This document shows positions 8,192 through 18,644 of a stretch of DNA of 64,000 nt, piece by piece (position 1 is the stretch's first letter; each line of letters starts with the position of its first letter). Made by a program: the position numbers and the translations under genes. The notes under the pieces were generated by a model. That model searched no databases and was not told the origin of the DNA. It was given only the letters and a program-made list of their open reading frames with translations. Origin of the DNA: Rubrivivax gelatinosus (GTDB lineage: Bacteria; Pseudomonadota; Gammaproteobacteria; Burkholderiales; Burkholderiaceae_C); the NCBI RefSeq assembly GCF_004340905.1, contig NZ_SLXD01000015.1:1-64000 (forward strand). Direction: 5' to 3'.

Positions 8192-9934
8192 TCAGCGCCG
8201 TGCCGGAGGCAGGTCGGTGCAGCTGCCGTGCGCGGCTTCGGCCGCCAGGCCCAGCGACTCGCCCAGCGTCGGATGCGGGTGGATCGTGCGGCCGATGTCG
8301 ACCTCGTCGGCGCCCATCTCGATGGCCAGCGCGACCTCGCCGATCATGTCGCCGGCATGCGTGCCGACGATGCCGCCGCCCAGGATGCGGTGCGTCTGGG
8401 CGTCGAACAGCAGCTTGGTGAAGCCTTCGTCGCGGCCGTTGGCGATCGCGCGGCCGGAGGCCGACCACGGGAACAGGCCCTTCTTGACGGCGACGCCGCG
8501 CGCCTTGGCCTCGTCCTCGGTCAGGCCGACCCAGGCGACCTCGGGGTCGGTGTAGGCGACACCCGGGATCACGCGCGCGTCGAAGCGCGCCTTGTCGTCG
8601 CCGGCGGCGACTTCGGCCGCGACGTGGCCTTCGTGCACCGCCTTGTGCGCCAGCATCGGCTGGCCGACGAGGTCGCCGATCGCGAAGATGTGCGGCACGT
8701 TGGTGCGCATCTGCACGTCCACCGGCACGAAGCCTCGTTCGTCGACCTTGACGCCGGCGTGTTCGGCGCCGATCGCGCGGCCGTTCGGGCGCCGTCCCAC
8801 GGCCTGCAGCACGAGGTCGTAGAGACCGTCGCTGCGGGTGCCGTCGGCGGCCTCGAACTGCACGCGGACGCCGTCGGCGGTGGCTTCGGCGCCGACCGTC
8901 TTCGTCTTCAGCATCAGCCGGTCGAAGCGGTGCGCGTTCATCTTCTGCCAGACCTTGACGAGATCGCGGTCGGCGCCGGCCATCAGGCCGTCGAGCATCT
9001 CGACGACGTCCAGGCGCGCGCCCAGCGTCGAATAGACCGTGCCCATCTCCAGGCCGATGATGCCGCCGCCGATGACGAGCATCTTCTTCGGCCGCTGGCG
9101 CAGCTGCAGCGCGCCGGTGGACGTCACGATGCGGTCGTCGTCGGGCAGGAAGGGCAGCTTCACCGCTTCGGAGCCGGCGGCGATGATCGCCTGTGCGAAG
9201 CGGATCGTCTGCGTGCCGCCCGCGGCCAGTTCGACCGCCAGTTCGTGCGGCCCGGCGAAGGCGCCGACGCCCTGCACCACCGTCACCTTGCGCATCCTGG
9301 CCATCGCCGCCAGACCGCCGGTGAGCTTGGAGACGACCTTCTGCTTGTGGGCACGCAGCTGGTCGAGGTCGATCTGCGGCGCGCCGAAGCTGACGCCGGC
9401 AGCCGCCAGGTGCGCCGCCTCGTCGACGACCGCGGCCACGTGCAGCAGCGCCTTGCTCGGGATGCAGCCGACGTTCAGGCAGACACCGCCCAGCGTCGGG
9501 TAACGCTCGACGAGCACGACCTTGAGCCCCAGGTCGGCGCCGCGGAAGGCGGCCGAATAACCGCCCGGGCCACCGCCCAGCACCAGCAGGTCGCAGTCGT
9601 AGGCGCCGCCGGACGCGGCGGCCACGGGGGCCGCCGGCGCCGGTGCGGGAGACGCCGCCGCCGGCGCCGGCGCTGCCGTTGCGGGCGCTGCCGCCTCGGC
9701 GGTCTCGATGCTCGCCAGCACCGAACCCTGGCCGACCTTGTCGCCGACCTTCACGGCCAGGCTGCGCAGCACGCCGGCGTGCGGCGACGGGATCTCCATC
9801 GACGCCTTGTCGCTCTCGACGGTGATCAGGCTCTGCTCGGCCTTGATCGTGTCGCCGGGCGCGACCAGCACTTCGATGACGGCGACCTCCTTGAAGTCGC
9901 CGATGTCGGGAACACGGATCTCGATGACGGCCAT
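8192..9934 (-). CDS. lpdA: dihydrolipoyl dehydrogenase (E3) with N-terminal lipoyl domain
   Basis: This 580-residue E3 of the pyruvate dehydrogenase complex reoxidises dihydrolipoyl groups with NAD+ using FAD. Residues 1-80 form a lipoyl domain with the modified lysine at Lys43 in [10 protein letters not shown]. An Ala/Pro-rich linker leads to the flavoprotein: FAD-binding [11 protein letters not shown], redox-active cysteines in [13 protein letters not shown], the NAD-binding [10 protein letters not shown], and a C-terminal dimer domain with the catalytic His in GRTIHPHPT. The fused lipoyl domain is known from other betaproteobacterial PDH operons. It is last in aceE-aceF-lpdA, 12 bp after aceF. 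Its lipoyl segment shares an uninterrupted 43-bp match with the second lipoyl domain of aceF. Confidence 0.97.
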   Translation of the reverse strand: MAVIEIRVPDIGDFKEVAVIEVLVAPGDTIKAEQSLITVESDKASMEIPSPHAGVLRSLAVKVGDKVGQGSVLASIETAEAAAPATAAPAPAAASPAPAPAAPVAAASGGAYDCDLLVLGGGPGGYSAAFRGADLGLKVVLVERYPTLGGVCLNVGCIPSKALLHVAAVVDEAAHLAAAGVSFGAPQIDLDQLRAHKQKVVSKLTGGLAAMARMRKVTVVQGVGAFAGPHELAVELAAGGTQTIRFAQAIIAAGSEAVKLPFLPDDDRIVTSTGALQLRQRPKKMLVIGGGIIGLEMGTVYSTLGARLDVVEMLDGLMAGADRDLVKVWQKMNAHRFDRLMLKTKTVGAEATADGVRVQFEAADGTRSDGLYDLVLQAVGRRPNGRAIGAEHAGVKVDERGFVPVDVQMRTNVPHIFAIGDLVGQPMLAHKAVHEGHVAAEVAAGDDKARFDARVIPGVAYTDPEVAWVGLTEDEAKARGVAVKKGLFPWSASGRAIANGRDEGFTKLLFDAQTHRILGGGIVGTHAGDMIGEVALAIEMGADEVDIGRTIHPHPTLGESLGLAAEAAHGSCTDLPPARR

Positions 9935-9946
9935 CGTCGTGTCCCC

Positions 9947-11614
9947 TTACAGCATCACGCGGCGGAAGTCCGCCAGCACCGACGCCAGGAAGGCGTTGAA
10001 ACGTGCCGCCGCGGCGCCGTCGATGACGCGGTGGTCCCAGCTCAGCGACAGTGGCAGCATCAGGCGCGGCACGAACTCGCGGCCGTTCCACTGCGGCTTC
10101 ATCGCGCTGCGGCAGACGCCCAGGATCGCGACCTCGGGCGCGTTGATGATCGGCGTGAAATAGGTGCCGCCGATGCCGCCCAGCGAACTGATCGAGAAGC
10201 AGCCGCCGGACATCTCGGCGGGCGTCAGCTTGCCGTCGCGCGCCTTCTTCGCCAGCTCGGACATCTCGCGGCTGATCTGCAGGATGCCCTTGGCGTCGAC
10301 GTCGCGGATCACCGGCACGACCAGCCCGTTGGGCGTGTCGGCGGCGAAACCGATGTGCACGTACTGCTTGAGCACCAGCTCGTCGCCGTCGAGCGAGGCG
10401 TTGAACTCGGGGAACTGCTTCAGCGCCGCGGCGCAGGCCTTGATCAGGAAAGCGAGCATCGTGACCTTGACGCCCGACTTCTCGTTTTCCTTGTTCAGCT
10501 GGACGCGCAACGCCTCCAGCTCGGTGATGTCCGCGTCCTCGTGGTTGGTGACGTGCGGGATCAGCACCCAGTTGCGGTGCAGGTTGGCGCCGCTGAGCTT
10601 CTTGATGCGCGACAGCGGCTTGCGCTCGACCGCGCCGAACTTGGCGAAGTCGACCTGCGGCCAGGGCAGCAGGCCCGGCAGCGAGCCACCGGCCGCGGCC
10701 GCCGGTGCCGCCGGCGCCTTGGCCTTCTGCGCCGTGGTCTGCGCGTCGCCGGCCATCACGCCCTTGACGAAGGACTGCAGGTCTTCCTGGGTGATGCGGC
10801 CCTTGGGGCCGCTGCCCCGGACCTCGGCCAGCGGCACGCCGAGATCACGCGCGTAACGCCGGATCGACGGCGAGGCGTGCGGCAGCGCGGCCGAGACCGG
10901 CGCCGTCGGGTCGTGCGCCGGCACCGGCGCGGCGGCGGGCGTGGCGGCCGGCGCGGCGGGGGCCGGTGCGGCGGCCGCGCCCGTGGGGGCCGGTGCCGCG
11001 ACCGGCGCCACCGGCGCGCTCGCCGCCGCCACTTCGAGCACCGCGATGACAGAGCCGCGGCTGACCTTGTCGCCGAGCCCGACCTTCAGCTCGCGCAGCA
11101 CGCCGCCGTGCGAGGACGGGATCTCCATCGAGGCCTTGTCGCTCTCGACGGTGATCAGGCTCTGCTCGGCCTTGACGGTGTCGCCGGGCTGAACGAAGAC
11201 CTCGATGACCGTCACCTCGGCGAAGTCGCCGATGTCGGGCACCAGCACTTCGACGCTGCCGGTGGCCGAGGCCGCCGGGGCGGCCGCGGGAGCCGCCGTG
11301 GCGGCCGACGCAGGGGCCGGCACCGCCGCGGGAGCCACCGGCGCCGCCGCGGGAGCGGCCGTTGCGCCGGCGTCGTCGGCCACCTCGAGCAGCGCGATCA
11401 CGCTGCCCTGGCTGACCTTGTCGCCCAGCTGGATCTTCAGCTCGCGCACCGTGCCGGCGCGCTCTGCCGGGATCTCCATCGAAGCCTTGTCCGACTCGAC
11501 CGTCGCCAGCGACTGGTCCAGCGCGACCGTGTCGCCCGGCTTGACCAGCAGTTCGATGACCTCGACCTCATTGAAGTCGCCGATGTCGGGGACCTTCAGT
11601 TCCACCACCGCCAT
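9947..11614 (-). CDS. aceF: dihydrolipoyllysine acetyltransferase (E2) of pyruvate dehydrogenase
   Basis: A 555-residue E2 with two N-terminal lipoyl domains (modified Lys43 and Lys160), each followed by a long Ala/Pro linker. A peripheral-subunit-binding domain follows around residues 250-290 ([13 protein letters not shown]...GRITQEDL). The catalytic core ends with the active-site motif [13 protein letters not shown]. It transfers acetyl groups from lipoyl arms to CoA and forms the core of the complex. It lies 29 bp downstream of aceE and 12 bp upstream of lpdA, all on one strand. Two lipoyl domains here plus one on E3 give three in the operon. Confidence 0.97.
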   Translation of the reverse strand: MAVVELKVPDIGDFNEVEVIELLVKPGDTVALDQSLATVESDKASMEIPAERAGTVRELKIQLGDKVSQGSVIALLEVADDAGATAAPAAAPVAPAAVPAPASAATAAPAAAPAASATGSVEVLVPDIGDFAEVTVIEVFVQPGDTVKAEQSLITVESDKASMEIPSSHGGVLRELKVGLGDKVSRGSVIAVLEVAAASAPVAPVAAPAPTGAAAAPAPAAPAATPAAAPVPAHDPTAPVSAALPHASPSIRRYARDLGVPLAEVRGSGPKGRITQEDLQSFVKGVMAGDAQTTAQKAKAPAAPAAAAGGSLPGLLPWPQVDFAKFGAVERKPLSRIKKLSGANLHRNWVLIPHVTNHEDADITELEALRVQLNKENEKSGVKVTMLAFLIKACAAALKQFPEFNASLDGDELVLKQYVHIGFAADTPNGLVVPVIRDVDAKGILQISREMSELAKKARDGKLTPAEMSGGCFSISSLGGIGGTYFTPIINAPEVAILGVCRSAMKPQWNGREFVPRLMLPLSLSWDHRVIDGAAAARFNAFLASVLADFRRVML

Positions 11615-11643
11615 GCGTTATCTCCGTTGTCTTCTTGGGTTCG

Positions 11644-14346
11644 TCAGGCGTACAGCGGGTTCGCCTTGGCCGGATCCAGGCCGTACTTCGTGATCGCCTC
11701 GGCGACCTTGGTCGCCGGCACCGTGCCTTCCTCGGCCAGCGCCTTCAGCGCCGCGACGACGATGTAGTGGCGGTCGACCTCGAAGTGCGCACGCAGGCTG
11801 CTGCGGAAGTCGCTGCGGCCGAACCCGTCGGTGCCCAGCACCTTGTAGACCCGGCCCTTGGGCAGGAACGGGCGGATCTGCTCGGCGTAGTTCTTCATGT
11901 AGTCGGTCGACGCGACGACCGGGCCGGCGTGCGCGCCCAGCTGCTGCGCGACGTAGGGCACACGCGGCTCGGCCGTCGGGTTCAGCAGGTTCCAGCGTTC
12001 GCAGTCCTGGCCGTCGCGCGTCAGCTCGTTGAAGCTCGGTGCGCTCCAGACGTTGGCCGACACGCCCCAGTCGGCGGCGAGCAGGTCGCGCGCGGCCTGG
12101 GCCTCGCGCAGGATGGTGCCGCTGCCCAGCAGGTTGACGCGCGGCGAGTGCTCGGCACCGGGCTCCAGCAGGTACAGGCCCTTGATGATCTGTTCCTCGG
12201 TGCCGGGCTTGAGGCCGGGCATCGGGTAGTTCTCGTTGAGCAGCGTGACGTAGAAGAAGACGTTCTCCTGCTTCTCGACCATGCGCTTCAAGCCATGGTG
12301 CAGGATGATGCCGACCTCGTGCGCGAACGTCGGGTCGTAGCTGACGCAGTTCGGGATCGTGCCGGCCAGGATGTGGCTGTGGCCGTCCTCGTGCTGCAGG
12401 CCCTCGCCGTTGAGCGTCGTGCGCCCGGAGGTGCCGCCCAGCAGGAAGCCGCGCGCCTGCATGTCGCCGGCGGCCCAGGCCAGGTCGCCGATGCGCTGGA
12501 AGCCGAACATCGAGTAGTAGACGTAGAACGGCACCATGATGCGGTTGTTGGTGCTGTAGGACGTCGCCGCGGCGATCCAGCTGGCCATGCCGCCGGGCTC
12601 GTTGATGCCTTCCTGCAGGATCTGGCCGGCCTTGTCCTCGCGGTAGTACATGACCTGGTCGCGGTCGACCGGGGTGTACTTCTGGCCTTCGGGGTTGTAG
12701 ATGCCGATCTGGCGGAACAGGCCTTCCATGCCGAAGGTGCGCGCCTCGTCGACGAGGATCGGCACGACACGCGGGCCCAGCGCCTGGTCACGCAGCAGCT
12801 GCGTCAGGAAACGCACGTAGGCCTGGGTGGTGCTGATCTCGCGGCCTTCGGCGGTGGGCTCGAGCACCGCCTTGAAGGTCTCCAGCGGCGGCACCGTGAA
12901 GCTCTCCTCGGCGACGCGGCGGCGCTGCGGCAGGTAGCCGCCCAGGGCCTTGCGGCGCTCGTGCAGGTAGCGCATCTCCGGCGTGTCGTCGGCCGGCTTG
13001 TAGAACGGGATCTTCGCCAGCTCGCTGTCGGGGATCGGCACGTTGAAGCGGTCGCGGAAGTAGCGGATGTCCTCGTCGCTCAGCTTCTTGGCCTGGTGCG
13101 CGGTGTTCTTGCCCTCGCCCGCCTTGCCCATGCCGTAGCCCTTGACGGTCTTGACGAGCACGACGGTCGGCTGGCCGGTGTGGGCGTTGGCGCGGTGGAA
13201 GGCGGCATACACCTTGTTGGCGTCGTGGCCGCCGCGGCGCAGCTGCCAGATGTCGCTGTCGCTCATCTTGGACACCATCTCCAGCGTGCGCGGGTCGCGG
13301 CCGAAGAAGTGCTTGCGCACGAAGGCGCCGTCGTTGGCCTTGAAGGCCTGGTAGTCGCCGTCCAGCGTGTCCATCATGATGCGGCGCAGCGCCCCATCCT
13401 TGTCGCGCGCCAGCAGCGGGTCCCAGTTGCTGCCCCAGATCAGCTTGATGACGTTCCAGCCGGCACCGCGGAACTCGCCTTCGAGCTCCTGGATGATCTT
13501 GCCGTTGCCGCGCACCGGGCCGTCCAGGCGCTGCAGGTTGCAGTTGACGACGAAGATCAGGTTGTCCAGCTTCTCGCGCGCCGCCAGGCCGATGGCGCCG
13601 GTGCTCTCCGGCTCGTCCATCTCGCCGTCGCCCAGGAACACCCAGACCTTGCGCTGGGAGGTGTCGGCGATGCCGCGTGCGTGCAGGTACTTCAGGAAAC
13701 GCGCCTGGTAGATCGCCATCAGCGGGCCCAGGCCCATGCTGACGGTCGGGAACTGCCAGAACTCGGGCATCAGCTTCGGATGCGGGTAGCTCGACAGGCC
13801 CTTGCCGCCGACTTCCTGGCGGAAGTTCAGCAGCTGCTCCTCGGTGAGCCGGCCTTCGAGGAAGGCGCGGGCGTAGATGCCGGGCGCGCTGTGGCCCTGG
13901 ATGTAGAGCAGGTCACCGCCGTGGCCTTCGCTGTCGGCGTGCCAGAAGTGGTTGAAGCCGGCGGCGAACATGTGCGCCACCGAGGCGAACGAGCTGATGT
14001 GGCCGCCCAGGTCGCCACCGTCCTCGGGGTGCAGGCGGTTGGCCTTGACGACCATCGCCATCGCGTTCCAGCGCATCGCGGCACGCAGCCGGCCCTCGAG
14101 CTCGAGGTTGCCGGGGCTGCGCTCCTCCTCGTCGGGCGCAATCGTGTTGACGTAGGCGGTGTTGGCCGAGAACGGCAGGTTGACGCCGTTGCGGCGCGCC
14201 TCGTCGATCAACTGGTCGAGCAGGAAATGCGCGCGCTGCGGACCTTCGTTGGCCATGACTGCGGACAGCGCCTCCAGCCATTCGCGCGTCTCTTGCGCAT
14301 CGTGGTCAAGGGGATCATCCGGCAGGGCATCCGGCTGAGCAGCCAT
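11644..14346 (-). CDS. aceE: pyruvate dehydrogenase E1 component, homodimeric type
   Basis: A 900-residue thiamine diphosphate-dependent E1 that decarboxylates pyruvate and acetylates the lipoyl arms of E2. The ThDP-binding stretch GDGEMDEPES is followed about 25 residues later by the NLIFVVNCN segment. Family segments such as GHSAPGIYARAFLEGRL and GGHDANKVYAAF are clear, and the length is normal for the AceE family. The ATG is preceded by GAGGAGACA. It is first in the aceE-aceF-lpdA operon and is divergent from a sensor kinase gene across 165 bp, which must hold its promoter. Confidence 0.98.
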   Translation of the reverse strand: MAAQPDALPDDPLDHDAQETREWLEALSAVMANEGPQRAHFLLDQLIDEARRNGVNLPFSANTAYVNTIAPDEEERSPGNLELEGRLRAAMRWNAMAMVVKANRLHPEDGGDLGGHISSFASVAHMFAAGFNHFWHADSEGHGGDLLYIQGHSAPGIYARAFLEGRLTEEQLLNFRQEVGGKGLSSYPHPKLMPEFWQFPTVSMGLGPLMAIYQARFLKYLHARGIADTSQRKVWVFLGDGEMDEPESTGAIGLAAREKLDNLIFVVNCNLQRLDGPVRGNGKIIQELEGEFRGAGWNVIKLIWGSNWDPLLARDKDGALRRIMMDTLDGDYQAFKANDGAFVRKHFFGRDPRTLEMVSKMSDSDIWQLRRGGHDANKVYAAFHRANAHTGQPTVVLVKTVKGYGMGKAGEGKNTAHQAKKLSDEDIRYFRDRFNVPIPDSELAKIPFYKPADDTPEMRYLHERRKALGGYLPQRRRVAEESFTVPPLETFKAVLEPTAEGREISTTQAYVRFLTQLLRDQALGPRVVPILVDEARTFGMEGLFRQIGIYNPEGQKYTPVDRDQVMYYREDKAGQILQEGINEPGGMASWIAAATSYSTNNRIMVPFYVYYSMFGFQRIGDLAWAAGDMQARGFLLGGTSGRTTLNGEGLQHEDGHSHILAGTIPNCVSYDPTFAHEVGIILHHGLKRMVEKQENVFFYVTLLNENYPMPGLKPGTEEQIIKGLYLLEPGAEHSPRVNLLGSGTILREAQAARDLLAADWGVSANVWSAPSFNELTRDGQDCERWNLLNPTAEPRVPYVAQQLGAHAGPVVASTDYMKNYAEQIRPFLPKGRVYKVLGTDGFGRSDFRSSLRAHFEVDRHYIVVAALKALAEEGTVPATKVAEAITKYGLDPAKANPLYA

Positions 14347-14428
14347 GCTTGTCTCCTCATCTGGTCAGTCTGAAACGGCGGCGAGTGTGGCACAACTTGC
14401 GCGAATTCCGAATAGTGCGGCCTCTTCT

Positions 14429-14437
14429 CATATTATG
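14429..14437. promoter_or_regulatory. CATATTATG palindrome in the aceE/sensor kinase intergenic region
   Basis: The 165-bp gap between the divergent aceE and sensor kinase genes is GC-rich except for about 30 bp around the 4-1-4 palindrome CATATTATG. Neighbouring matches (TTC on one side, GAA on the other) extend its symmetry in part. Its place suits an operator or core promoter for aceE. The binding protein is unknown, and the sequence does not match the E. coli PdhR operator as I recall it. Confidence 0.35.
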
Positions 14438-14511
14438 GAATTGATATTGCACCGCAGCACCCGGCATTGCCCCCGAGACCCAACCACGGCGCCCTCGGGA
14501 TAATCCCCGCC

Positions 14512-17100
14512 ATGGCCCCGAACTCCGTCCCGACTCCCGGCACCGCACCGGCCCACCATGCCCGCCGCCGTCCGTTCGCAGGCTGGTGGCGCGGCCTGTC
14601 TCCGTCGCGCCAGGACCGGCTCGCGACGCTGGGCCCGCTGGCTTCGGTACTGCTGTTCCTGGCAGCGATGATTTCGGCGTTCTGGTATCTGCGCAACGAG
14701 GAGATCGTGCGTGAGACCGAATCCATCAAACGCGACGCCGAACTCACGCAGCAGCAGATCGGTTTGCGCCTGATCCAGAACCAGGAGCAACTGACGCCGC
14801 TGGCGCGCGACCTCGCGACGCCCGGCGCGTCGCCGGAACGTTTCATCGAGCAGGCGCTCGCATTTTCCAAGGACCGGCCGGAAATCATCCAGATCAGCTG
14901 GGTCGGGGCAGACCGCGTGCCCAAGGCGATCCATCGTGCGACGCTGTACGCGCCGGACCCGGCGGTGCGCGAGGTGCTCCCGGGCTCGCAGGCGCCGCTG
15001 GCACCGCTGACAGCGCGCAACGGCGCGGCCGCGCTCGCCTTCGACAGCGCGCGCACGACGCGGCTGCCGACCTACTCCGGCGCCTTCGTCGACGACATCG
15101 GCACCGCCTACTTCCAGCTGCAGATGCCGCTGATCGACCACGGCCGCTTCACCGGCGCACTGGTCGTCGAGTACTCGGTGGACACGCTGCTGCGCAACTT
15201 CGTGCCCGCGGACGTCGCGCGCCGGCACATGATCTCCGTCGTCGACCAGTACGGCAGCGTGCTCGTGAGCACCGTCACCCGGCTGCCCGACGCCGCGGGC
15301 GGCCGCGAGCCGCTGACCAGCGACGCCCCGCTGACGCCGGCGCTCAACGGCCTGATGCTGCGTGGCCAGGGTTACCCGACCTCCAAGGGCCTGGTCGGCA
15401 ACACCCTGTTCTGGATGGTCGTGGCGCTGTCGGGGCTGACGGTGTGGATGCTCTTCGGCACCTGGCGCCACGTGCGCCACCGCGCGCGCATCCAGAGCGC
15501 GCTGGTGCAGGAAACCAACTTCCGCCGCGCGATGGAGAACTCGATGCCCACCGGCATGCGCGCGATGGACCTGGACGGCCGCATGACCTACGTGAACGCG
15601 GCTTTCTGCCAGATGACGGGTTTCACCGACCAGGAGCTGATCGGCCGCCTGCCGCCCTTCCCCTACTGGCCGCCCGACCGTGTCGAGGAGAACGGCCGCT
15701 TCCTGCAGCTCGAGCTGCAGGGCCGCAGCCCTTCGGGCGGCATCGAGGTCAAGGTGATGCGCAAGGACGGTTTCGTCTTCGACGCGCGCATGTACGTCTC
15801 GCCGCTGATCGATCCCAAGGGCCAGCAGACCGGCTGGATGACCTCGATGACCAACATCACCGAGGCCAAGCGCATCCGCGACCAGCTCTCGGCCTCGCAC
15901 GAACGTTTCACGACCGTGCTCGAAGGCCTGGACGCCTCGGTCTCGGTGCTGTCGGTGCAGCAGGGCGAACTGCTGTTCACCAACCGCTCGTACCGGCTGT
16001 GGTTCGGCGGCGACGCGCGCGGCCACGCGCTGCTGACCGGCGGCGCGGCGCCGGCGGAGTTCCTGCCCGGGGCCGAGGACGACGTCGACCAGCTCTCGGG
16101 CCTGCCGACGCACGAGCTGACCGAAGTCGGCACCAGCCCGCGCGAGGTCTACGTCGAGTCGCTGCAGAAGTGGTTCGACGTGCGCTCGCGCTACCTGCAG
16201 TGGACCGACGGGCGACTGGCGCAGATGCTGATCGCCACCGACATCACCGCCCGCCGCCGCGCCGAGGAGCAGACCGCGATGCAGGCCGAAAAGGCGCAGG
16301 TGACGAGCCGGCTGGTGACGATGGGCGAGATGGCCTCGTCGGTGGCGCACGAGCTCAACCAGCCGCTGACGGCCATCACCAACTACTGCAACGGCATGGT
16401 CTCGCGCGTGAAGGCCGGCAGCATCTCGCAGGACGATCTGGTCGCCGCGCTGCAGAAGACCGCGCGCCAGGCCGAACGCGCCGGCCAGATCATCCACCGC
16501 ATCCGTTCGTTCGTGAAACGCAGCGAGCCGCAGCGCCAGCCGGCGCAGGCGCAGCAGATCGTCGAGGACGCGGTCGACCTGGCCGGCATCGAGCTGCGCC
16601 GCCGCCAGGTGGCGATCCACACCTACGTCGCGCAGCGCCTGCCGACGCTGATGTGCGACCCGATCCTCGTCGAGCAGGTGCTGCTGAACCTGCTGAAGAA
16701 CGCCGCCGAGGCGATCGACGGCGCCGGGCTGCCGTCGGCCAGGCGCCACATCGAGCTGTCGGTGGTGCCGCGTTTCGCGCAGGAGGAAGGCGACGTCATC
16801 GAGTTCAGCGTCACCGACATGGGCCCCGGCATCAAGGAGGAAGTGCTGGGCCGGCTGTACGAAGCCTTCTTCTCGACCAAGGCCGAGGGCCTGGGCATCG
16901 GGCTGTCCCTTTGCCGATCGATCATCGAGTCGCACCGGGGGCGGATGAGGGCCCAGAACCTCTACAATGGCCACCACATCGTCGGCTGCCGTTTCGCCTT
17001 CACCCTGCCCGTCGACATCGCGGCGCGCCACGAGGCGGCAGGCACGGGGGACGAGGCTGGCAAGGCGGTTTCATCCACCACCACCGTCACCTCCACATGA
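14512..17100 (+). CDS. membrane PAS-domain sensor histidine kinase (DctS/FixL-like)
   Basis: An 862-residue kinase. Membrane segments at about residues 41-60 and 296-316 enclose a periplasmic sensor region of roughly 235 residues. Cytoplasmic PAS domains start near residue 338 (NSMPTGMRAMDLDGRMTYVN) and 460, followed by the dimerisation domain with His613 in SSVAHELNQPL and the HATPase with N, G1 and G2 boxes (EQVLLNLLKNAAEA, DMGPGI, GLGIGLSL). The second PAS ends in a typical PAC segment. The start at 14512 replaces a 15-codon longer reading with no support. The stop overlaps the response regulator gene by ATGA. Its layout recalls kinases for C4-dicarboxylates paired with FixJ-type regulators. 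The signal cannot be deduced, and no transporter target is adjacent. Confidence 0.9.
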   Translation: MAPNSVPTPGTAPAHHARRRPFAGWWRGLSPSRQDRLATLGPLASVLLFLAAMISAFWYLRNEEIVRETESIKRDAELTQQQIGLRLIQNQEQLTPLARDLATPGASPERFIEQALAFSKDRPEIIQISWVGADRVPKAIHRATLYAPDPAVREVLPGSQAPLAPLTARNGAAALAFDSARTTRLPTYSGAFVDDIGTAYFQLQMPLIDHGRFTGALVVEYSVDTLLRNFVPADVARRHMISVVDQYGSVLVSTVTRLPDAAGGREPLTSDAPLTPALNGLMLRGQGYPTSKGLVGNTLFWMVVALSGLTVWMLFGTWRHVRHRARIQSALVQETNFRRAMENSMPTGMRAMDLDGRMTYVNAAFCQMTGFTDQELIGRLPPFPYWPPDRVEENGRFLQLELQGRSPSGGIEVKVMRKDGFVFDARMYVSPLIDPKGQQTGWMTSMTNITEAKRIRDQLSASHERFTTVLEGLDASVSVLSVQQGELLFTNRSYRLWFGGDARGHALLTGGAAPAEFLPGAEDDVDQLSGLPTHELTEVGTSPREVYVESLQKWFDVRSRYLQWTDGRLAQMLIATDITARRRAEEQTAMQAEKAQVTSRLVTMGEMASSVAHELNQPLTAITNYCNGMVSRVKAGSISQDDLVAALQKTARQAERAGQIIHRIRSFVKRSEPQRQPAQAQQIVEDAVDLAGIELRRRQVAIHTYVAQRLPTLMCDPILVEQVLLNLLKNAAEAIDGAGLPSARRHIELSVVPRFAQEEGDVIEFSVTDMGPGIKEEVLGRLYEAFFSTKAEGLGIGLSLCRSIIESHRGRMRAQNLYNGHHIVGCRFAFTLPVDIAARHEAAGTGDEAGKAVSSTTTVTST

Positions 17101-17720
17101 GCCTGATCCCCAAGAAGGGCACCGTCTACGTCGTCGACGACGACGAGGCCGTACGCGATTCGCTGCAGTGGTTGCTGGAAGGCAAGGACTACCGCGTCAA
17201 GTGCTTCGACTCGGCCGAGTCCTTCCTCGCGCGTTTCGACCCGCGCGAAGTGGCGTGCCTCATCGCCGACATCCGCATGGACGGCATGAGCGGCCTGGAA
17301 CTGCAGGACCGGCTGCTCGAACGCAAGAGCCCGCTGCCCATCGTCTTCATCACCGGCCACGGCGACGTGCCGATGGCCGTGACGACGATGAAGAAGGGCG
17401 CGATGGACTTCATCGAGAAGCCCTTCAAGGAAGAGGAACTGGTGTCGCTGGTCGAGCGCATGCTCGACCAGGCGCGCCAGGCCTTCAGCCAGCACCAGGA
17501 GCAGGCCAGCCGCGACGCGCTGCTGGCGCGCCTGACGACGCGCGAATCGCAGGTGCTCGAGCGCATCGTCGCCGGCCGCCTGAACAAGCAGATCGCCGAT
17601 GACCTGGGCATCAGCATCAAGACGGTGGAGGCGCACCGCGCCAACATCATGGAAAAGCTCAACGCCAACACCGTCGCCGACCTGCTGAAGATCGCGCTCG
17701 GCGCGCACGGCAAGGCCTGA
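17097..17720 (+). CDS. FixJ/DctR-type response regulator
   Basis: A 207-residue cytoplasmic regulator. Its receiver domain has the acidic pocket DDDE at 14-17, phosphoacceptor Asp58 in LIADIRMDG, and the conserved Lys in FIEKPF. A LuxR-type helix-turn-helix (LTTRESQVLERIVAGRLNKQ followed by KTVEAHRANIMEKL) completes it. Start and upstream stop overlap in ATGA, so it is coupled to the sensor kinase. Phosphorylated FixJ-family proteins usually activate transcription. The target genes are not identified; the divergent pyruvate dehydrogenase operon is the nearest candidate but only by position. Confidence 0.93.
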   Translation: MSLIPKKGTVYVVDDDEAVRDSLQWLLEGKDYRVKCFDSAESFLARFDPREVACLIADIRMDGMSGLELQDRLLERKSPLPIVFITGHGDVPMAVTTMKKGAMDFIEKPFKEEELVSLVERMLDQARQAFSQHQEQASRDALLARLTTRESQVLERIVAGRLNKQIADDLGISIKTVEAHRANIMEKLNANTVADLLKIALGAHGKA

Positions 17721-17743
17721 GCCCGACCCGCGGACACCCGTCC

Positions 17744-17775
17744 CGAGGCCGCTGCCCCAGCGGCCTTTCTCGTTT
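17744..17775 (+). terminator. probable terminator after the FixJ-type regulator
   Basis: The stem AGGCCGC (17744-17750) pairs with GCGGCCT (17760-17766) across a 9-base loop. It is followed by TTTCTCGTTT, 23 bp after the regulator stop and just before folD. Confidence 0.65.
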
Positions 17776-17792
17776 GTGGAGCCGATAGAAGA

Positions 17793-18644
17793 ATGACCGC
17801 CCAGCTGATCGACGGCGTCGCGCTGTCCAAGACCCTGCGTGCCGGCGTCGCCGAACGTGCCGCCGCCCTGCCCCGCCGCCCCGGCCTGGCCGTCATCCTC
17901 GTCGGCGAAGACCCGGCCAGCGCGGTCTACGTGCGCAACAAGATCAAGGCCTGTGCCGAGAGCGGCCTGCACTCGGTGTTCGAGAAGTACGACGCCGAGC
18001 TCGCCGAGGACGTGCTGCTGGCGCGCATCGCCGCGCTCAACGCCGACCCGGCGATCGACGGCATCCTGGTGCAGATGCCGCTGCCGAAACACATCGACCC
18101 GCAGAAGGTCATCGCCGCGATCACGCCCGAGAAGGACGTCGACGGTTTCTCGGTGCTGTCGGCCGGCGAGCTGGCCAGCGGCCTGCCCGGCCTGCGCCCC
18201 TGCACGCCTTTCGGCTGCATGAAGCTCATCGAGAGCACCGGCCAGAGCCTGAAGGGCAAACACGCGGTCGTCATCGGCCGCAGCAACACCGTCGGCAAGC
18301 CGATGGCCCTGCTGCTGCTGCAGGCCAACGCCACCGTCACCGTCTGCCACAGCGGCACCGCCGACCTCGCCCACCACGTGCGCCAGGCCGATGTCGTCGT
18401 CGCCGCGGTCGGCCGGCGCAACACGGTCACCGCCGACATGGTCAAACCCGGCGCGATCGTCATCGACGTCGGCATGAACCGCAACGACGAAGGCAAGCTC
18501 TGCGGTGACGTCGACTTTGCCGGCGTGCGTGAAGTCGCCGGCTGGATCACCCCGGTGCCTGGCGGCGTCGGCCCGATGACGATCACGATGCTGCTCGTCA
18601 ACACGCTGCAGGCGGCCGAGACGGCCCAGGGCGCGGCGCGTTGA
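17793..18644 (+). CDS. folD: bifunctional methylenetetrahydrofolate dehydrogenase/cyclohydrolase FolD
   Basis: A 283-residue enzyme interconverting 5,10-methylene-, methenyl- and 10-formyl-tetrahydrofolate with NADP. Signatures are [18 protein letters not shown] (with the catalytic Lys), [13 protein letters not shown], the [10 protein letters not shown] region, the NADP-binding [16 protein letters not shown], and [11 protein letters not shown] near the C-terminus. It has the usual family length. The stop TGA overlaps the TTG start of prlC in TTGA, giving translational coupling, an arrangement recalled from other Burkholderiales. Confidence 0.98.
   Translation: MTAQLIDGVALSKTLRAGVAERAAALPRRPGLAVILVGEDPASAVYVRNKIKACAESGLHSVFEKYDAELAEDVLLARIAALNADPAIDGILVQMPLPKHIDPQKVIAAITPEKDVDGFSVLSAGELASGLPGLRPCTPFGCMKLIESTGQSLKGKHAVVIGRSNTVGKPMALLLLQANATVTVCHSGTADLAHHVRQADVVVAAVGRRNTVTADMVKPGAIVIDVGMNRNDEGKLCGDVDFAGVREVAGWITPVPGGVGPMTITMLLVNTLQAAETAQGAAR

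Noticed and set aside
8228-11767. A long plus-strand frame of 1179 codons opposite lpdA and aceF
   Set aside because: It is antisense to two well-supported enzymes, and the predicted product is Arg/Ala/His-rich without domains.
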